Shown here: positions 26,636-39,559 of the stretch, one piece after another
Layout of the letters: every line of letters begins with the position of its first letter
How positions within the stretch are numbered: the stretch's first letter is position 1
Origin: an uncultured Pelagibacteraceae bacterium
GTDB lineage: Bacteria; Pseudomonadota; Alphaproteobacteria; Pelagibacterales; Pelagibacteraceae
Direction: 5' to 3'
Length of the DNA stretch: 64,000 bases
Assembly: GCA_902568465.1 (NCBI GenBank)
Contig: CACFQR010000007.1
Location: 1-64,000, forward strand
Translations under genes and position numbers: made by a program
The notes under the pieces: generated by a model
Told to the model about the DNA's origin: nothing
Database searches by the model: none
What the model saw: only the letters and a program-made list of their open reading frames with translations

Positions 26636-26674
26636 AAACAAAAAAGTAAAAAGGATTATATAAAAGGAAAAAAA

Positions 26675-27868
26675 ATGGCAGAGAAAAAAAAATTTGAGAG
26701 AACGAAACCACATTGTAACATTGGTACAATAGGACACGTGGATCATGGAAAAACTACTTTAACAGCAGCTATAACAAAAGTTTTAGCTGAAAAAGGTGGA
26801 GCTGAATTTATAGCTTATGATCAAATTGATAAAGCACCTGAAGAAAAAGAAAGAGGAATTACAATATCAACAGCGCACGTAGAATACGAGACAGATAAAA
26901 GACATTATGCACACGTCGACTGTCCTGGACACGCTGACTATGTGAAAAATATGATCACAGGGGCAGCACAAATGGATGGAGCTATTCTAGTTGTTAATGC
27001 TGCAGATGGACCAATGCCCCAAACAAGAGAGCATATTCTTTTAGCGAGACAAGTTGGTGTTCCGGCTATTGTTGTTTATTTAAATAAAGTTGACCAAGTT
27101 AAAGACAAAGAACTTTTAGATTTAGTAGTTGAAGAAGTTCGTGAACTATTAACTTCATATAAATTTCCAGGTGACAAAATTCCAATAATCAAAGGTTCAG
27201 CTTTAAATGCAGTTGAAGGAAAAGATGAAGCAACTGGAAAAAATTCCATATTAGAATTAATGAAGGCTATAGATGATCACATTCCACAGCCAGCTAGACC
27301 AAAAGATAAACCTTTCTTGATGCCAGTTGAGGACGTTTTCTCAATATCTGGTCGTGGTACAGTAGCTACTGGAAGAGTTGAGCAAGGAGTGGTTAAAACT
27401 GGAGAAGAATTGGAAATTGTTGGTATTAAAGAAACTAAAAAAACTGTTATTACCGGTGTTGAAATGTTTAGGAAAATTTTGGACACAGGTGAAGCAGGAG
27501 ATAATATTGGTGCTTTATTAAGAGGTGTTGAAAGAGCTGATATCGAAAGAGGTCAAGTATTGGCAAAACCTGGATCTGTTACACCGCATACAGAATTTGA
27601 AGCTCAAGCTTATATTTTGAAAAAAGAAGAAGGAGGAAGACATACACCTTTTTTTACAAAATATAGACCACAGTTTTATTTCAGAACAACAGATGTAACA
27701 GGAGAGGTTACTCTGCCATCTGGAACAGAAATGGTAATGCCTGGTGATGATTCAAAATTTAATGTTAAATTAATCACTCCAATTGCTATGAATGAAAAAT
27801 TAAATTTTGCTATTAGGGAAGGTGGTAAAACTGTTGGTGCTGGAGTAGTAACCAAGATTATAAAGTAA
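26675..27868 (+). CDS. tuf: Elongation factor Tu
   Basis: 397 residues, the GTPase that brings aminoacyl-tRNA to the ribosome. G1 is GHVDHGKT (20-27), G3 is DCPGHADY and G4 is NKVDQ; domains 2 and 3 follow with normal length. The start is ATG 26675, which gives [13 protein letters not shown] and has AAAAGGAAA upstream; the frame is open further upstream, but that stretch runs through tRNA-Gly. This is the only tuf in the window: there is no copy between fusA and rpsJ. High expression is implied by its position after two tRNAs and a good promoter. Confidence 0.98.
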   Translation: MAEKKKFERTKPHCNIGTIGHVDHGKTTLTAAITKVLAEKGGAEFIAYDQIDKAPEEKERGITISTAHVEYETDKRHYAHVDCPGHADYVKNMITGAAQMDGAILVVNAADGPMPQTREHILLARQVGVPAIVVYLNKVDQVKDKELLDLVVEEVRELLTSYKFPGDKIPIIKGSALNAVEGKDEATGKNSILELMKAIDDHIPQPARPKDKPFLMPVEDVFSISGRGTVATGRVEQGVVKTGEELEIVGIKETKKTVITGVEMFRKILDTGEAGDNIGALLRGVERADIERGQVLAKPGSVTPHTEFEAQAYILKKEEGGRHTPFFTKYRPQFYFRTTDVTGEVTLPSGTEMVMPGDDSKFNVKLITPIAMNEKLNFAIREGGKTVGAGVVTKIIK

Positions 27869-27874
27869 GCTACT

Positions 27875-27950
27875 AGGAGTGTAGCTCAATTGGTAGAGCG
27901 CCGGTCTCCAAAACCGGAGGTTGGGGGTTCGATTCCCTCCGCTCCTGCCA
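27875..27950 (+). tRNA. tRNA-Trp (anticodon CCA)
   Basis: Acceptor AGGAGTG/CGCTCCT, D arm GCTC..GAGC, anticodon stem CCGGT/ACCGG with loop CTCCAAA, T stem GGGGG/CCCTC, discriminator G, encoded CCA. It lies between tuf and secE, a conserved arrangement in bacteria. Confidence 0.97.
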
Positions 27951-27964
27951 GAAAACAGAAAAAA

Positions 27965-28156
27965 ATGCTAAATCCATTAAAATTTATTCAGAGCGTTAAA
28001 CAAGAGGCTTTCAAAGTTACTTGGCCGACAAGGAAAGATGTAGCTTTAGGCTCTCTAATGGTTTTTGTTTTAGCAACTATTGCAGCAATTTTTTTCTTAT
28101 TCTTAGATCAAATATATAGATTTTTATTAGATTTAATTTTAGCTATTAATATTTAA
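27965..28156 (+). CDS. secE: SecE, preprotein translocase subunit
   Basis: 63 residues, the short one-span form of SecE usual in alphaproteobacteria. The amphipathic N-terminal part FIQSVKQEAFKVTWPTRKD carries the conserved WPTR signature, and a single membrane helix (about residues 30-55) follows. It clamps SecY and stabilises the SecYEG channel in the inner membrane. I start it at ATG 27965; an open frame extending further upstream runs into tRNA-Trp and is not credible. nusG starts 2 bp after the stop. Confidence 0.94.
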   Translation: MLNPLKFIQSVKQEAFKVTWPTRKDVALGSLMVFVLATIAAIFFLFLDQIYRFLLDLILAINI

Positions 28157-28158
28157 AA

Positions 28159-28686
28159 ATGAAAAACTGGTATATAGTACAAACTTTTTCAGGCTATGAG
28201 CAAAAAGTGGCTGAAGTGTTAAGGGAAAATATTAAAAAGAAGACTTTAGAAGATAAAATTGAGAAGGTTGAAGTGCCTACACACGATATTACTGAGGTTA
28301 AAAGGGGAAAACGAGTTCAAAGGAAAAAAAAATATTTTCCTAGTTATGTATTAGTTAAAATGGAAATGGAAAAGGATCTCTATCATATGATTAAAAATAT
28401 CCAAAAGGTTACAGGTTTTTTAGGAACTACAGGAAATCCTGTTCCAGTTCCAGACAAAGAAATTGACAAAATCTTGGGGAATATAAGAGAAGGTTCATTA
28501 GCTCCTGAACCAAAAGTTAGTTTTGACATAGGAGAACAAGTAAAAGTATGTGAAGGTCCATTTGCTTCATTTAGTGGTTTGGTTGAAGAAGTTGATGAGG
28601 ACAAACTAAGATTAAAAGTCTCGGTCTCAATCTTTGGCAGACCAACTCCTATAGATTTAGATTATAATCAAGTAGAAAAATATTAA
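28159..28686 (+). CDS. nusG: NusG, transcription elongation/termination factor
   Basis: 175 residues: the NGN domain begins with [19 protein letters not shown] and includes [14 protein letters not shown]. The C-terminal KOW domain has [34 protein letters not shown], which binds Rho or ribosomal S10. It travels with RNA polymerase and links transcription to translation. Between secE and rplK, as in most bacteria, with 2-bp gaps on both sides. Confidence 0.97.
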   Translation: MKNWYIVQTFSGYEQKVAEVLRENIKKKTLEDKIEKVEVPTHDITEVKRGKRVQRKKKYFPSYVLVKMEMEKDLYHMIKNIQKVTGFLGTTGNPVPVPDKEIDKILGNIREGSLAPEPKVSFDIGEQVKVCEGPFASFSGLVEEVDEDKLRLKVSVSIFGRPTPIDLDYNQVEKY

Positions 28687-28688
28687 TT

Positions 28689-29114
28689 ATGCCAAAAGAA
28701 ATAGTAGGTTATGTAAAATTACAAATAAAAGGTGGTCAGGCTAACCCTGCTCCTCCTGTAGGTCCAGCTTTAGGCCAAAGAGGAATAAATATTATGGAAT
28801 TTTGTAAATCTTTTAATGAAAAAACTAAAAGTTTTATGGGAAAACCAGTTCCTGTTGTTATTACTGTTTATAAAGATAAAAAATTTGATTTTATTATTAA
28901 ATCACCGCCAGCATCACATTTTATAAAAGAAGCGGCTAAGTTAAAAGGAGGTTCAAAAGAACCAGGAAGAGTTGTTGTGGGTTCAATTACCATGAAACAA
29001 GCTCAACAAATAGCAAAAGAGAAAATGAAAGATTTAAATGCTCTAGATTTAGAACAGGCGACTAAAATAATTTGTGGTTCAGCTAGATCTATGGGAATTG
29101 AGGTCAAAGAGTAA
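28689..29114 (+). CDS. rplK: 50S ribosomal protein L11
   Basis: 141 residues, normal length. The N-terminal region carries the Pro-rich loop [24 protein letters not shown] that binds the GTPase-associated centre of 23S rRNA. The C-terminal RNA-binding domain has [22 protein letters not shown] and [13 protein letters not shown]. Its stop overlaps rplA's start by 1 bp (TAATG). Confidence 0.97.
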   Translation: MPKEIVGYVKLQIKGGQANPAPPVGPALGQRGINIMEFCKSFNEKTKSFMGKPVPVVITVYKDKKFDFIIKSPPASHFIKEAAKLKGGSKEPGRVVVGSITMKQAQQIAKEKMKDLNALDLEQATKIICGSARSMGIEVKE

Positions 29115-29803
29115 TGAAAAAAAAATATTCAAAAAGATATAAAAAATTAGCTGATACATTAAAGGCATCTGAAACAAATACTATTGAGGATGCAATTAAA
29201 AAAGTCAAAGCTAATTGCACAACTAAATTTAATGAGTCGATAGATGTTTCTTTTCATTTAAATTTAAAACATAAAAAAGAAGAAATCACTTTGCGAACTA
29301 CTACAAAACTGCCTCATGGAAATGGAAAAAAAGTAAGAGTAGCTGTATTATGCGAAGAAAGTAAAGCAAACGAAGCTAAAGATTCTGGCGCTGACTTATA
29401 TGGTTCTGATAATTTAATTAATGACATAAATAATGGTAAAATAAATTTTGATAAACTTGTAGCAACTCCAGGAATGATGTCAAAAATGGGTAAACTTGGA
29501 AAAATTTTAGGACCAAAAGGCCTAATGCCAAACCCTAAACTTGGAACTGTTACAAACGATGTCAAGTCTATTACAAAATCATTAAAGTCTGGACAAATTG
29601 AAATAAAAAATGATAAAGATGGCAATCTAGCAGCTTCAATAGGAAAAAAAAGTTTTAGTGAAACTAATATTAAAGAAAATTTTGAAGCAATTAAAGAAAC
29701 TGTTTTAAAGGAAAGGCCAGTTAATATAAAAGGAAACTTTATTTTATCAGCTTTTCTAACTTCTACGATGGGAGTTTCTTATAAACTTAAATTAGGTAAA
29801 TAA
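29114..29803 (+). CDS. rplA: 50S ribosomal protein L1
   Basis: 229 residues, typical length. It has the L1 signatures FNESIDVSFHLNL, the central TPGMMSKMGKLGKILGPKGLMPNPKLGTV block and a lysine-rich RNA-binding face. It forms the L1 stalk that moves E-site tRNA. In E. coli L1 represses the L11-L1 operon; the tight junctions here leave little space for an L1-binding leader before rplK. Confidence 0.97.
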   Translation: MKKKYSKRYKKLADTLKASETNTIEDAIKKVKANCTTKFNESIDVSFHLNLKHKKEEITLRTTTKLPHGNGKKVRVAVLCEESKANEAKDSGADLYGSDNLINDINNGKINFDKLVATPGMMSKMGKLGKILGPKGLMPNPKLGTVTNDVKSITKSLKSGQIEIKNDKDGNLAASIGKKSFSETNIKENFEAIKETVLKERPVNIKGNFILSAFLTSTMGVSYKLKLGK

Positions 29804-29808
29804 ATTTT

Positions 29809-30321
29809 ATGATGAACAAAGAAAGAAAAAAAACTTATATAGAAGAAATGAAAAGTTTCTTTAATAAAAATAGTTCAGTATTTGTGACTCATTATCAAGG
29901 ACTAACCGTAAAACAAATTGATGAACTAAAAAAAGAAATGAGAAAGCATGGTGTTCTCTTTAAAATTACAAAGAATAGAATTACTAAACTAGCTCTAGAA
30001 GGGACCAAATATAAGAAATTAGAAAATTTATTTTCTGGACCTACTGCTATTGCTCTTTCAGATGATGCAATTTCTTCAGCAAAAATATTAACCAAATTTG
30101 CAAAAACTAACTCTAATTTAAAAATAATTGGAGGCTTAATGGAAAACGAGCCTCTTTCAGTTGAAGAAGTGGCAAAAATTGCCACACTACCAACTTTAGA
30201 TGAGGCTAGGGCCAAAATAGTGGGTATTTTAGCTGCACCTGCTCAAAAAATAATAAGTATTTTGCTTGCACCTGGCTCAAAAATTGCTATTTTGGCGAAA
30301 AAAAAAAGTACTAAAACTTAA
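29809..30321 (+). CDS. rplJ: 50S ribosomal protein L10
   Basis: 170 residues. The N-terminal RNA-binding domain ([27 protein letters not shown]) docks at the GTPase-associated centre, and the C-terminal helix ([29 protein letters not shown]) carries the L7/L12 dimers. Two adjacent ATG codons (29809, 29812) make the exact first residue uncertain by one. It is followed 11 bp later by rplL; no long L10 autoregulatory leader is seen upstream. Confidence 0.96.
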   Translation: MMNKERKKTYIEEMKSFFNKNSSVFVTHYQGLTVKQIDELKKEMRKHGVLFKITKNRITKLALEGTKYKKLENLFSGPTAIALSDDAISSAKILTKFAKTNSNLKIIGGLMENEPLSVEEVAKIATLPTLDEARAKIVGILAAPAQKIISILLAPGSKIAILAKKKSTKT

Positions 30322-30332
30322 TTGGGAATTTC

Positions 30333-30698
<366 letters not shown>

Positions 30699-30755
30699 AG
30701 TTATAAGAATTTTTAGTTTAAATTATTGGTTTACATCGGGTTATGTAAATTTTGC

Positions 30756-33700
30756 ATGCATTTATCATTTACTGAAAAAAAAAATATTAGAAAAAATTTT
30801 GGAAGACTTAAAGAAACTCTGTCTATTCCCAATTTAATAGAAGTACAAAAAAAATCTTATCATCAATTTTTATCTTCTAAAGAAAATACTGAAGCAAACC
30901 TACAAAAAGGATTAGATAAAGTTTTCAAAAGTATTTTTCCAATCGAAGAGCTATCAGATAAGGCTACATTAGAGTATTTGTCATTTCGCTTAGAAAAACC
31001 AAAATTTAATGTTGAGGAATGTCGCCAGAGAGATTTAACTTATTCCTCTGCACTTAAACCAACTTTACGTTTAGTAGTATATGACATAGATCATAAAACA
31101 AACACTAAACAAGTTCTGTCAGCTAAAGAACAAGAAGTTTATATGGGAGATATTCCTCTTATGACTTCAAGTGGTACCTTTGTAGTTAATGGAGTTGAAA
31201 GAGTTGTGGTAAATCAAATGCATAGAAGCCCTGGTGTATTTTTTGATCATGATAAAGGTAAAACACACGCTAGTGGTAAATTACTTTTTAATTGCAGAGT
31301 TATTCCTAATAGAGGATCTTGGTTAGATTTTGAATTTGATGTTAAAGATATTTTATATTTTAGAATTGACAGAAAAAGAAAAGTACCAATTACTACTTTG
31401 TTATACGCATTAGGTTACGATAAAAAAGAAATTTTAGAACTATTTTATGATTTTAAAAATTTTAATTATGATACAGAAACCAAAAAGTGGAAAACTAAAT
31501 TTGATCCTGAAGACTATAGAAGACCTATCAAATTGAGAACCGATCTTGTAAATGCAAGCAATGAAAAAATAGAATTAAAAAAAGGATCAAAAATAAATTA
31601 TGTAATTGCTAAAAAAATCTTTGATAGTGGACTAAAAAATATTTTGGTTTCCTCAGATTATTTTATTGGTAAGTACATAAAAAGTAATATATCTGACACA
31701 AACACAAAAGAAGTCGTCTTAAGTGCTGGTGAAACAATCACACAAGAAAAATTAGATAAATTAATGGAGTTAAAAATACACAATATATCAATAGCTGATA
31801 TTGATCCTATTAATAAAGGTCCCTACCTTATCGAAACTTTAAATATTGATAAAAACAATACAAAAGAAGAAGCTATCAATGACATTTATAAAGTTTTAAG
31901 ACCAGGTGAGCCTCCTACCTTTGATATAGCAAAAGAAGTATTTAATAATTTATTTTTTACATCTGAACGTTACGACCTTTCTGATGTTGGAAGAGTTAAG
32001 CTAAACAATAAGCTAAATCTACAATGCAAAGAGGATGTTACAATATTACGAAACGAAGATATCGTGGCAATTATAAAACATATGTTAGATCTTAGAGATG
32101 GCAAAGGTGAAGTTGATGATATTGATCATTTAGGAAATCGTAGAGTTAGATCTGTTGGTGAATTAGTCGAGAATCAATTTCGAATTGGAATTTTACGAAT
32201 GGAAAGAGTGATAAAGGAAAAAATGTCTGTTTTAATGGAAGTTGAGTCAGCTATGCCTCAAGATTTAATAAATCCTAGACCAATAACTGCAGCTCTTAAA
32301 GATTTTTTTGCTACTTCACAGCTTTCACAATTCATGGATCAAACTAATCCTCTTTCTGAAATTACTCATAAAAGAAGAGTTTCTGCTTTAGGACCTGGAG
32401 GTCTTACAAGAGAGAGGGCAGGATTTGAAGTAAGAGATGTTCATCCAACTCATTATGGAAGAATTTGCCCAATAGAAACTCCAGAGGGACCAAATATCGG
32501 TTTAATAAATAGCTTAGCTACTTATTCTAGAGTTAATAAATATGGTTTTATAGAAAGTCCCTATAGAAAAGTGGAAGACGGTTTGGTTACAAATAAAATT
32601 GAATATTTATCAGCTATTGAAGAGTCTCAATATACGATAGCCCAAGCAAACTCATTAATAAGTGAAGAGGGACGTTTCACAGAAGAGCTAGTTTCTTGTA
32701 GAAAGGCACTTAATTTTATTTTGTCTAAACCAGAATTAATAGAATATGTTGATGTATCACCAAAACAACTAGTTTCAGTTGCAGCTTCATTAATACCTTT
32801 TTTAGAAAATGATGACGCAAATAGAGCATTAATGGGATCGAATATGATGCGTCAGGCAGTTCCATTAATTAAGCCAGAGTCTCCATTGGTAGGCACAGGA
32901 ATAGAACAAGATGTAGCACTAGACTCTGGTGTTGCAATTATTGCTAAAAGAGACGGCACAGTAGATAAAATTGATGGAAAGAGAATAGTCGTAAAGGCTA
33001 CTGAAAAAGATCTTTCAAAATCAGGAGTTGATATTTATCAACTTTTAAAATTTCAAAAATCAAATCAAAACACATGCATTAATCAAAGACCATTAGTTAA
33101 AATTGGCGATCAAATCAAAAAGGGAGATATTATTGCTGATGGACCATCAACTAAATTAGGAGAGTTAGCTTTAGGTAAAAACGTAACAGTAGCATTTATG
33201 CCTTGGCTTGGATACAATTTTGAAGACTCAATTTTAATTTCAGAAAGATGTGTAACTGATGATGTCTTTACCTCTGTTCATATAGAGGAGTATGAGCTGA
33301 TGGCAAGAGATACGAAATTAGGTACTGAAGAAATTACAAGAGATATACCAAATATAAGTGAAGAGTCTCTTAGAAATTTAGATGAGTCAGGAATAGTGTA
33401 CATTGGCGCCGAGGTAAAAGCTGGAGACATATTAGTTGGAAAAGTTACACCAAAAGGTGACACAATCTCTAATCCTGAGGAAAAATTATTAAGATCTATA
33501 TTTGGAGAAAAAGCTACTGATGTTAGAGATTCATCTTTAAAAATGCCTCCAGGCAGCAATGGTATAGTGATTGATGTAAGGGTATTTAACAGGCATGGTA
33601 TAGAAAAAGATGAGAGATCTACTGCCATAGAAAGATCAGAGATTGAGTCAGTCCAAGATGATAAAAATGTTGAAGAAGATATTCTTGAAAGAAATATCAA

Positions 33701-34850
33701 AATAAGAATCCAAGAAATCATAAATGGGAAAAAAGTAGTAAATTCCCATAAAAACATAAAAAACGCTTCTAAGATTACTTTAAAAGATTTGGAAAATTTT
33801 AATTTAAATGATTATTGGAAGTTAAAGTTTGACGAAGAAAAAATAAGCAAGGATCTTGAAATTATTAAATTACAATACAACAAAGTTAAACAAGATATAA
33901 AAGAAAAATTTGAAGACAAGGTTACTAAAATACAACAGGGCGATGATTTATTACCAAATGTTCTCAAAATGGTAAAAGTGTTTGTAGCTGTTAAAAGAAG
34001 TCTAAAACCGGGAGACAAAATGGCCGGAAGACACGGTAACAAGGGAGTAATTAGCAAAATAGTTCCTATTGAAGACATGCCTTATAGAGAAAATGGAAAA
34101 CCAGTGGATGTTGTTTTAAATCCTTTAGGAGTTCCAAGCAGGATGAATGTAGGTCAAATTTTAGAAACTCATTTAGGTTGGGCTTGCTCTGAGTTAGGTG
34201 AAAAAATTAATAAAATGATAAAAATTAAATCTGATATAGATAAAAAGAATAATTCTATAAGGGACGTTTACAAAATGGTTTATGGAGACAAAGTTTACAA
34301 TGAAAAAATTAAGTTACTTAATGACAAAGAATTTCATGAATTAACTTCGAACTTGTCAATGGGAGTACCAATTTCTACCCCAGTTTTTGATGGTGCCTCT
34401 GTTGATGATGTTACAGAACTTCTTAAATTAGCAGAGTTACCTACCTCAGGACAAACAACTTTGTGGGACGGTAGAACAGGAGAACAGTTTGATAGAAAAG
34501 TAACAGTAGGTACTATTTATATGCTTAAACTTCATCACCTGGTGGAAGATAAAATTCACGCGAGATCTACAGGACCTTATAGTTTAGTTACTCAACAACC
34601 TCTAGGAGGAAAAGCGCAGTTGGGAGGACAAAGATTTGGTGAAATGGAAGTTTGGGCTTTAGAAGCTTATGGAGCCTCGTATACTTTACAAGAAATATTG
34701 ACTGTTAAATCAGACGACGTAGCTGGAAGAACAAAAGTTTATGAAACTATAGTAAAAGGGGATGACAAGTTTGAGTCAGGTGTACCTGAGTCATTTAACG
34801 TACTAGTAAAAGAAATTAGATCACTAAGTTTAAACATAGAATTAAATTAA
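30756..34850 (+). CDS. rpoB: DNA-directed RNA polymerase subunit beta
   Basis: 1364 residues from ATG 30756, which gives [16 protein letters not shown], the expected family start; the frame also opens earlier at a TTG but without family-like sequence. Recognisable blocks include the lobe and protrusion region, the rifampicin-pocket stretch [29 protein letters not shown] (around residue 520) and the clamp end [23 protein letters not shown]-like sequence. It forms the catalytic core with RpoC, 1 bp downstream. 57 bp separate it from rplL, and no terminator is seen there. Confidence 0.98.
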   Translation: MHLSFTEKKNIRKNFGRLKETLSIPNLIEVQKKSYHQFLSSKENTEANLQKGLDKVFKSIFPIEELSDKATLEYLSFRLEKPKFNVEECRQRDLTYSSALKPTLRLVVYDIDHKTNTKQVLSAKEQEVYMGDIPLMTSSGTFVVNGVERVVVNQMHRSPGVFFDHDKGKTHASGKLLFNCRVIPNRGSWLDFEFDVKDILYFRIDRKRKVPITTLLYALGYDKKEILELFYDFKNFNYDTETKKWKTKFDPEDYRRPIKLRTDLVNASNEKIELKKGSKINYVIAKKIFDSGLKNILVSSDYFIGKYIKSNISDTNTKEVVLSAGETITQEKLDKLMELKIHNISIADIDPINKGPYLIETLNIDKNNTKEEAINDIYKVLRPGEPPTFDIAKEVFNNLFFTSERYDLSDVGRVKLNNKLNLQCKEDVTILRNEDIVAIIKHMLDLRDGKGEVDDIDHLGNRRVRSVGELVENQFRIGILRMERVIKEKMSVLMEVESAMPQDLINPRPITAALKDFFATSQLSQFMDQTNPLSEITHKRRVSALGPGGLTRERAGFEVRDVHPTHYGRICPIETPEGPNIGLINSLATYSRVNKYGFIESPYRKVEDGLVTNKIEYLSAIEESQYTIAQANSLISEEGRFTEELVSCRKALNFILSKPELIEYVDVSPKQLVSVAASLIPFLENDDANRALMGSNMMRQAVPLIKPESPLVGTGIEQDVALDSGVAIIAKRDGTVDKIDGKRIVVKATEKDLSKSGVDIYQLLKFQKSNQNTCINQRPLVKIGDQIKKGDIIADGPSTKLGELALGKNVTVAFMPWLGYNFEDSILISERCVTDDVFTSVHIEEYELMARDTKLGTEEITRDIPNISEESLRNLDESGIVYIGAEVKAGDILVGKVTPKGDTISNPEEKLLRSIFGEKATDVRDSSLKMPPGSNGIVIDVRVFNRHGIEKDERSTAIERSEIESVQDDKNVEEDILERNIKIRIQEIINGKKVVNSHKNIKNASKITLKDLENFNLNDYWKLKFDEEKISKDLEIIKLQYNKVKQDIKEKFEDKVTKIQQGDDLLPNVLKMVKVFVAVKRSLKPGDKMAGRHGNKGVISKIVPIEDMPYRENGKPVDVVLNPLGVPSRMNVGQILETHLGWACSELGEKINKMIKIKSDIDKKNNSIRDVYKMVYGDKVYNEKIKLLNDKEFHELTSNLSMGVPISTPVFDGASVDDVTELLKLAELPTSGQTTLWDGRTGEQFDRKVTVGTIYMLKLHHLVEDKIHARSTGPYSLVTQQPLGGKAQLGGQRFGEMEVWALEAYGASYTLQEILTVKSDDVAGRTKVYETIVKGDDKFESGVPESFNVLVKEIRSLSLNIELN

Positions 34851-34851
34851 A

Positions 34852-37800
34852 ATGAATAAAGATATAACAAAATTATTTAAACAAGACTCACTAGAACTTA
34901 AATTTAATAAAATTAAAATTAGTTTAGCCAGTCCAGAAAAAATTAAATCTTGGTCATATGGTGAAATTAAAAAACCTGAGACTATTAATTATAGAACTTT
35001 TAAACCTGAGAAAGACGGTTTATTTTGTGCAAGAATTTTTGGTCCCATAAAAGATTATGAGTGTTTATGTGGAAAATATAAACGAATGAAATTTAGGGGA
35101 ATAATTTGTGAGAAATGCGGTGTTGAGGTTACAAGATCTAATGTAAGAAGGGACAGAATGGGTCATATCGAGTTGGCTTGTCCAGTAGCTCATATATGGT
35201 TTTTAAAATCACTTCCAAGTCGAATTTCATTAGCTGTTGATATGAAATTGAAAGAGGTAGAAAAAGTTTTATATTTTGAAAGTTTTTTAGTAATTGAGCC
35301 AGGTCTAACTAAACTTCAACCAAAACAACTTCTTTCAGAAAACGAATATATAAAGGCTCAAGAAGAGTACGGTGATGATGCTTTTCAAGCAGGAATTGGA
35401 GCTGAAGCAATTAGAGAACTTTTATTAAAATTAGATCTAAAAACTGAAAGGGAAAAATTAAGATCTACTTTGAATGAAACCAAGTCAAAGGTTGCTGAAG
35501 AAAGAGCAATTAAGAGATTAAAGTTAATAGAGTCTTTTATAGAATCTGGAAATAAACCTGAGTGGATGATTTTGACAAGTATACCAGTAATGCCACCAGA
35601 ACTTAGACCGTTAGTACCATTGGATGGAGGAAGATTTGCTACATCTGATTTAAATGATTTGTATAGAAGAGTAATAAATAGAAATAATAGATTAAGAAGA
35701 TTAATCGATTTAAAAGCACCTGATATAATTGTTAGAAATGAAAAGAGGATGTTGCAGGAATCCGTCGACGCATTATTTGACAACGGCAGAAGAGGAAGAG
35801 TTATTACTGGAACAGGAAAACGTCCTCTAAAATCACTAGCTGAAATGCTAAAGGGTAAACAAGGTAGATTTAGACAAAATTTACTAGGTAAAAGAGTTGA
35901 TTATTCAGGAAGATCAGTAATTGTAGCTGGTCCTGAATTAAAACTTCACCAGTGTGGGCTACCAAAGAAAATGGCAGTAGAGTTATTTAAACCTTTTTTA
36001 TACGCCCGACTTGATAAGTTAGGTTTAGCAACGACGATTAAACAGGCAAAGCGATTAGTGGAGAAAGAAAAAAGCGAAGTATGGGACGCTTTGGAAAGTA
36101 TAATAAGAGAACACCCTGTAATATTAAATAGAGCACCAACACTTCATAGATTAGGCGTTCAAGCTTTTGAGGCAAAATTAATAGAGGGTAATGCCATAGA
36201 ACTACATCCACTAGTTTGCGCAGCTTTCAACGCTGATTTTGATGGGGACCAGATGGCTGTGCACATACCATTAAGTATAGAGGCACAGTTAGAAGCTAGG
36301 GTTCTTATGATGTCAACAAATAATATATTAAGCCCATCTAATGGAAAACCAATAATTGTGCCAAGCCAAGATATGGTATTAGGAATATATTATTTATCTC
36401 AATCATTAGAAAATAAAGATGAAAAATCAAAGGGATATTTCAGTAATGTTGCAGAAATTGAACAAGCATTAGAAATGCAAAATATCAGTTTGCATTCAAG
36501 GTTGATATGTAGATTTGAAACTATTGATGAAAAAGGAAATACCATTCAGGAAAAACATAAAAGTACTGCCGGCAGATTTATTTTATCGAGCATTTTACCA
36601 AAGCATCATAAAATTAAATTTTCATTGATAGATAGAGTTTTATCAAAAAAACAAGTTTCAGAAATTATAGACATAGTTTATCGTTATTGTGGGCAAAAAG
36701 AGACTGTCATTTTTTGTGATAAAATAAAAGAATTAGGTTTTAAACACGCATTTAAAGCAGCTATTTCATTTGGAAAAGATGATTTAATCATACCAAAAAC
36801 GAAACAAAAACTTGTGAATGATGCAAAAAAACAAATCGAAGATTATGAAAGTCAATATTCTGAAGGTTTAATAACAAGGGGTGAAAAATATAATAAAGTG
36901 GTAGATGTTTGGTCAAAATGTACAGATTTAGTAGCTAATGAAATGATGAAAGAAATTTCTTCGGCGACTAAAGTCATGCCAAATGATAGAATAGAAACTA
37001 ATTCAGTATTCATGATGGCAAACTCTGGAGCAAGAGGTTCTGCCGCTCAAATGAAGCAACTTGCAGGAATGAGAGGTCTTATTGCTAAACCGTCAGGAGA
37101 AATTATTGAAACTCCTATAACTGCAAATTTTAAAGAAGGACTAACAGCATTAGAGTATTTTAATTCTACACATGGCGCGAGAAAAGGTTTGGCAGACACG
37201 GCTTTAAAAACAGCTAACTCTGGTTATTTGACCAGAAGATTGTGCGATGTATCTCAGGATATCTCAATTACTAAGACTGATTGTGGATGTAAATCAAAAG
37301 ATTCATTAACTTTATCCGAAATAATTGACGGCGGAAATATAATAGTTAGTTTATCAGAAAGAGTATTAGGTAGAACATCAGCAGAGGAAATTAAACATCC
37401 AATTAGTGGTGAAGTTTTAGTTAAAAGCAAAGATATAATCGATGAAGAATCTTGTGAAAAAATTGATGCTGCTGGGGTAAAAAGTATTAAAGTTCATTCA
37501 GTAATTACTTGTATATCAAAAGAAGGTGTATGCGCTAAATGCTATGGAAGAGATTTATCAAGGGGTAAACTTGTAAGTATAGGAGAAGCTATAGGTATGA
37601 TCGCAGCACAGTCAATTGGAGAACCAGGAACACAGTTGACAATGCGTACATTTCACGTAGGTGGAACTGCTCAAATCAAAGAAGAATCTGCTGTATCGGC
37701 TCATTCGTCAGGAATAATTAAAATTATAAATAAAAACCTAATTGAAGATTCTAAAAAAAATAAAATAATAATGGGCAGAAACACACAAATTTCCATTGAA

Positions 37801-39021
37801 GACGACAATGGAAGACAACTTGCTATTTATAAAGTCCCATATGGTTCAAAATTATATTGTGATCATAATGAAAATATTAAAAAAGGAAAAAAAATATGCG
37901 AATGGGATCCTTATACACTTCCAGTTATAGCAGAAAAAAGTGGAATAGTGAGTTTTATGGACTTAGTAGATGGTGTATCACTTGCTGAAACAATAGATGA
38001 TACAACTGGCATAACTTCAAAATCAGTTCTCGATTGGAGATCTCAATCAAAAAATACTGAATTAAAACCTCGTATTACTTTAAGAGATGAAAAAGGTAAT
38101 GTAATTAAAAAAGCGGATGATAACGAAGCTAGATACTATTTAGTTCCTGATTCAATTTTATCTGTTGCTGATGGACAAAAAGTATCTGCAGGAGATGTGT
38201 TAGCTAGACTTCCTAAAGAAACATCTAAAACTAAAGATATTACAGGAGGCCTTCCAAGAGTAGCTGAACTATTTGAAGCAAGAAGACCTAAGGATAGTGC
38301 TATAATAGCTGAGAATGACGGAACAATTGAATTTGGTAAAGAATTAAGAGGTAAATTAAAAATTACAATAGTTACTCCAGAAGGGGCATCTTCATCCTAT
38401 TTAATTCCAAAAGGCAAACATATTAATTTTAACCAAGGGGAAAAAATTAAAAAAGGTGAATATCTTTTGGACGGCAGTCCTGCCCCACACGATATTTTAA
38501 GAATACTTGGAGTTCAGGCTTTAACTGAGTATTTTGTTAACGAAGTTCAGGAAGTTTATAGACTTCAAGGTGTAATTATTAACGATAAACATATTGAAAC
38601 AATTTTGAGACAAATGCTTAAAAAAGTTGAAATTAAAACTTCTGGAGATTCAAAATACTTAGCTGGAGAAATTATCGATAAATTAGAATTAGATTTAGAA
38701 AATGAACTTTTGAAGAAAGATAGCAAAAAACCAGCTACAGCAGAAAGAGTTCTTCTTGGAATTACAAAAGCATCTTTGCAAACTAACTCGTTTATATCAG
38801 CAGCATCTTTCCAAGAGACCACTAGAGTTTTAACAGATGCTGCTATAAAGGGTAAAGTTGATAAGTTAAAAGGATTAAAAGAAAATGTTATTGTAGGCAG
38901 ATTAATACCTGCTGGAACAGGACATACTAAAATTAAGTGGCAAAAAACGGCCGAGTCCAGAGACGCAGCATTATCTGAAGAAAAGTCAAAAGAAACCGAA
39001 GATAAACAGCTTCCTTTATAA
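34852..39021 (+). CDS. rpoC: DNA-directed RNA polymerase subunit beta'
   Basis: 1389 residues. The N-terminal zinc ribbon [20 protein letters not shown] has all four Cys. The catalytic loop NADFDGDQM near residue 458 holds the Mg-binding Asp triad. The second zinc site ([24 protein letters not shown]) is complete, and the trigger loop [20 protein letters not shown] is standard. It ends with a charged tail. The gene is followed by a 162-bp gap that carries a promoter and leader for rpsL. Confidence 0.98.
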   Translation: MNKDITKLFKQDSLELKFNKIKISLASPEKIKSWSYGEIKKPETINYRTFKPEKDGLFCARIFGPIKDYECLCGKYKRMKFRGIICEKCGVEVTRSNVRRDRMGHIELACPVAHIWFLKSLPSRISLAVDMKLKEVEKVLYFESFLVIEPGLTKLQPKQLLSENEYIKAQEEYGDDAFQAGIGAEAIRELLLKLDLKTEREKLRSTLNETKSKVAEERAIKRLKLIESFIESGNKPEWMILTSIPVMPPELRPLVPLDGGRFATSDLNDLYRRVINRNNRLRRLIDLKAPDIIVRNEKRMLQESVDALFDNGRRGRVITGTGKRPLKSLAEMLKGKQGRFRQNLLGKRVDYSGRSVIVAGPELKLHQCGLPKKMAVELFKPFLYARLDKLGLATTIKQAKRLVEKEKSEVWDALESIIREHPVILNRAPTLHRLGVQAFEAKLIEGNAIELHPLVCAAFNADFDGDQMAVHIPLSIEAQLEARVLMMSTNNILSPSNGKPIIVPSQDMVLGIYYLSQSLENKDEKSKGYFSNVAEIEQALEMQNISLHSRLICRFETIDEKGNTIQEKHKSTAGRFILSSILPKHHKIKFSLIDRVLSKKQVSEIIDIVYRYCGQKETVIFCDKIKELGFKHAFKAAISFGKDDLIIPKTKQKLVNDAKKQIEDYESQYSEGLITRGEKYNKVVDVWSKCTDLVANEMMKEISSATKVMPNDRIETNSVFMMANSGARGSAAQMKQLAGMRGLIAKPSGEIIETPITANFKEGLTALEYFNSTHGARKGLADTALKTANSGYLTRRLCDVSQDISITKTDCGCKSKDSLTLSEIIDGGNIIVSLSERVLGRTSAEEIKHPISGEVLVKSKDIIDEESCEKIDAAGVKSIKVHSVITCISKEGVCAKCYGRDLSRGKLVSIGEAIGMIAAQSIGEPGTQLTMRTFHVGGTAQIKEESAVSAHSSGIIKIINKNLIEDSKKNKIIMGRNTQISIEDDNGRQLAIYKVPYGSKLYCDHNENIKKGKKICEWDPYTLPVIAEKSGIVSFMDLVDGVSLAETIDDTTGITSKSVLDWRSQSKNTELKPRITLRDEKGNVIKKADDNEARYYLVPDSILSVADGQKVSAGDVLARLPKETSKTKDITGGLPRVAELFEARRPKDSAIIAENDGTIEFGKELRGKLKITIVTPEGASSSYLIPKGKHINFNQGEKIKKGEYLLDGSPAPHDILRILGVQALTEYFVNEVQEVYRLQGVIINDKHIETILRQMLKKVEIKTSGDSKYLAGEIIDKLELDLENELLKKDSKKPATAERVLLGITKASLQTNSFISAASFQETTRVLTDAAIKGKVDKLKGLKENVIVGRLIPAGTGHTKIKWQKTAESRDAALSEEKSKETEDKQLPL

Positions 39022-39041
39022 ATAAAAGTTAAATTAGTGAG

Positions 39042-39070
39042 TTGACTTTTAACTTTTCAATTAGTAGTTT
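39042..39070 (+). promoter_or_regulatory. Candidate promoter of the rpsL-rpsG-fusA region
   Basis: TTGACT (39042-39047), 17-bp spacer and TAGTTT (39065-39070). The -35 box lies inside an inverted repeat AAAAGTTAA (39024-39032)/TTAACTTTT (39049-39057). Confidence 0.5.
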
Positions 39071-39079
39071 AGCGCAATT

Positions 39080-39167
39080 TTGATGGTTAGAAGTAAGGCG
39101 GTATTAGCCTTAAACACTAGCTAAAAAATAGGACAAATCTAGTATTAATAATACTTTTTTCCATCAA
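39080..39167 (+). promoter_or_regulatory. Structured rpsL leader RNA (rpsL_ricks-like)
   Basis: A closing stem TTGATGG (39080-39086)/CCATCAA (39161-39167) encloses hairpin TAAGGC/GCCTTA (39094-39112) and a second arm ACTAG (39116-39120)/CTAGT (39139-39143). An alternative hairpin AGTATT-AAT-AATACT (39141-39155) followed by T5 could act as a terminator. An RNA leader upstream of rpsL is known in Rickettsiales, as I recall under the Rfam name rpsL_ricks; identity here is inference from position and folding. Confidence 0.5.
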
Positions 39168-39183
39168 TTAAATTTTTAAAATT

Positions 39184-39555
39184 ATGCCAACTATTAACCA
39201 GTTGATAAAAAATTCTCGGACGAAACCCAAGTACAGAAGTAAAGTACCTGCTTTGGATCGTTCACCTCAAAAAAGAGGTGTATGTACAAAGGTATATACA
39301 ACAACTCCAAAAAAACCTAATTCTGCACTAAGAAAAGTTGCAAGGGTAAGACTATCAAATGGACATGAAGTTACATGTTATATTCCTGGAGAAGGTCACA
39401 ATTTACAAGAACACTCTGTCGTACTAATTAGAGGTGGAAGAGTAAAAGATCTACCTGGAGTCCGTTATCATATATTAAGAGGTAATTTAGATACTCAAGG
39501 TGTAACTGCACGTAAACAACAGAGATCTAAATACGGAGCAAAAAAACCTAAATAA
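39184..39555 (+). CDS. rpsL: 30S ribosomal protein S12
   Basis: 123 residues, usual length. It carries the decoding-centre loops [19 protein letters not shown] and [17 protein letters not shown], where streptomycin-resistance changes fall in other bacteria; the lysine in TPKKPNSA is intact. First gene of the str cluster, after a leader-like region. Confidence 0.98.
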   Translation: MPTINQLIKNSRTKPKYRSKVPALDRSPQKRGVCTKVYTTTPKKPNSALRKVARVRLSNGHEVTCYIPGEGHNLQEHSVVLIRGGRVKDLPGVRYHILRGNLDTQGVTARKQQRSKYGAKKPK

Positions 39556-39559
39556 TTTT

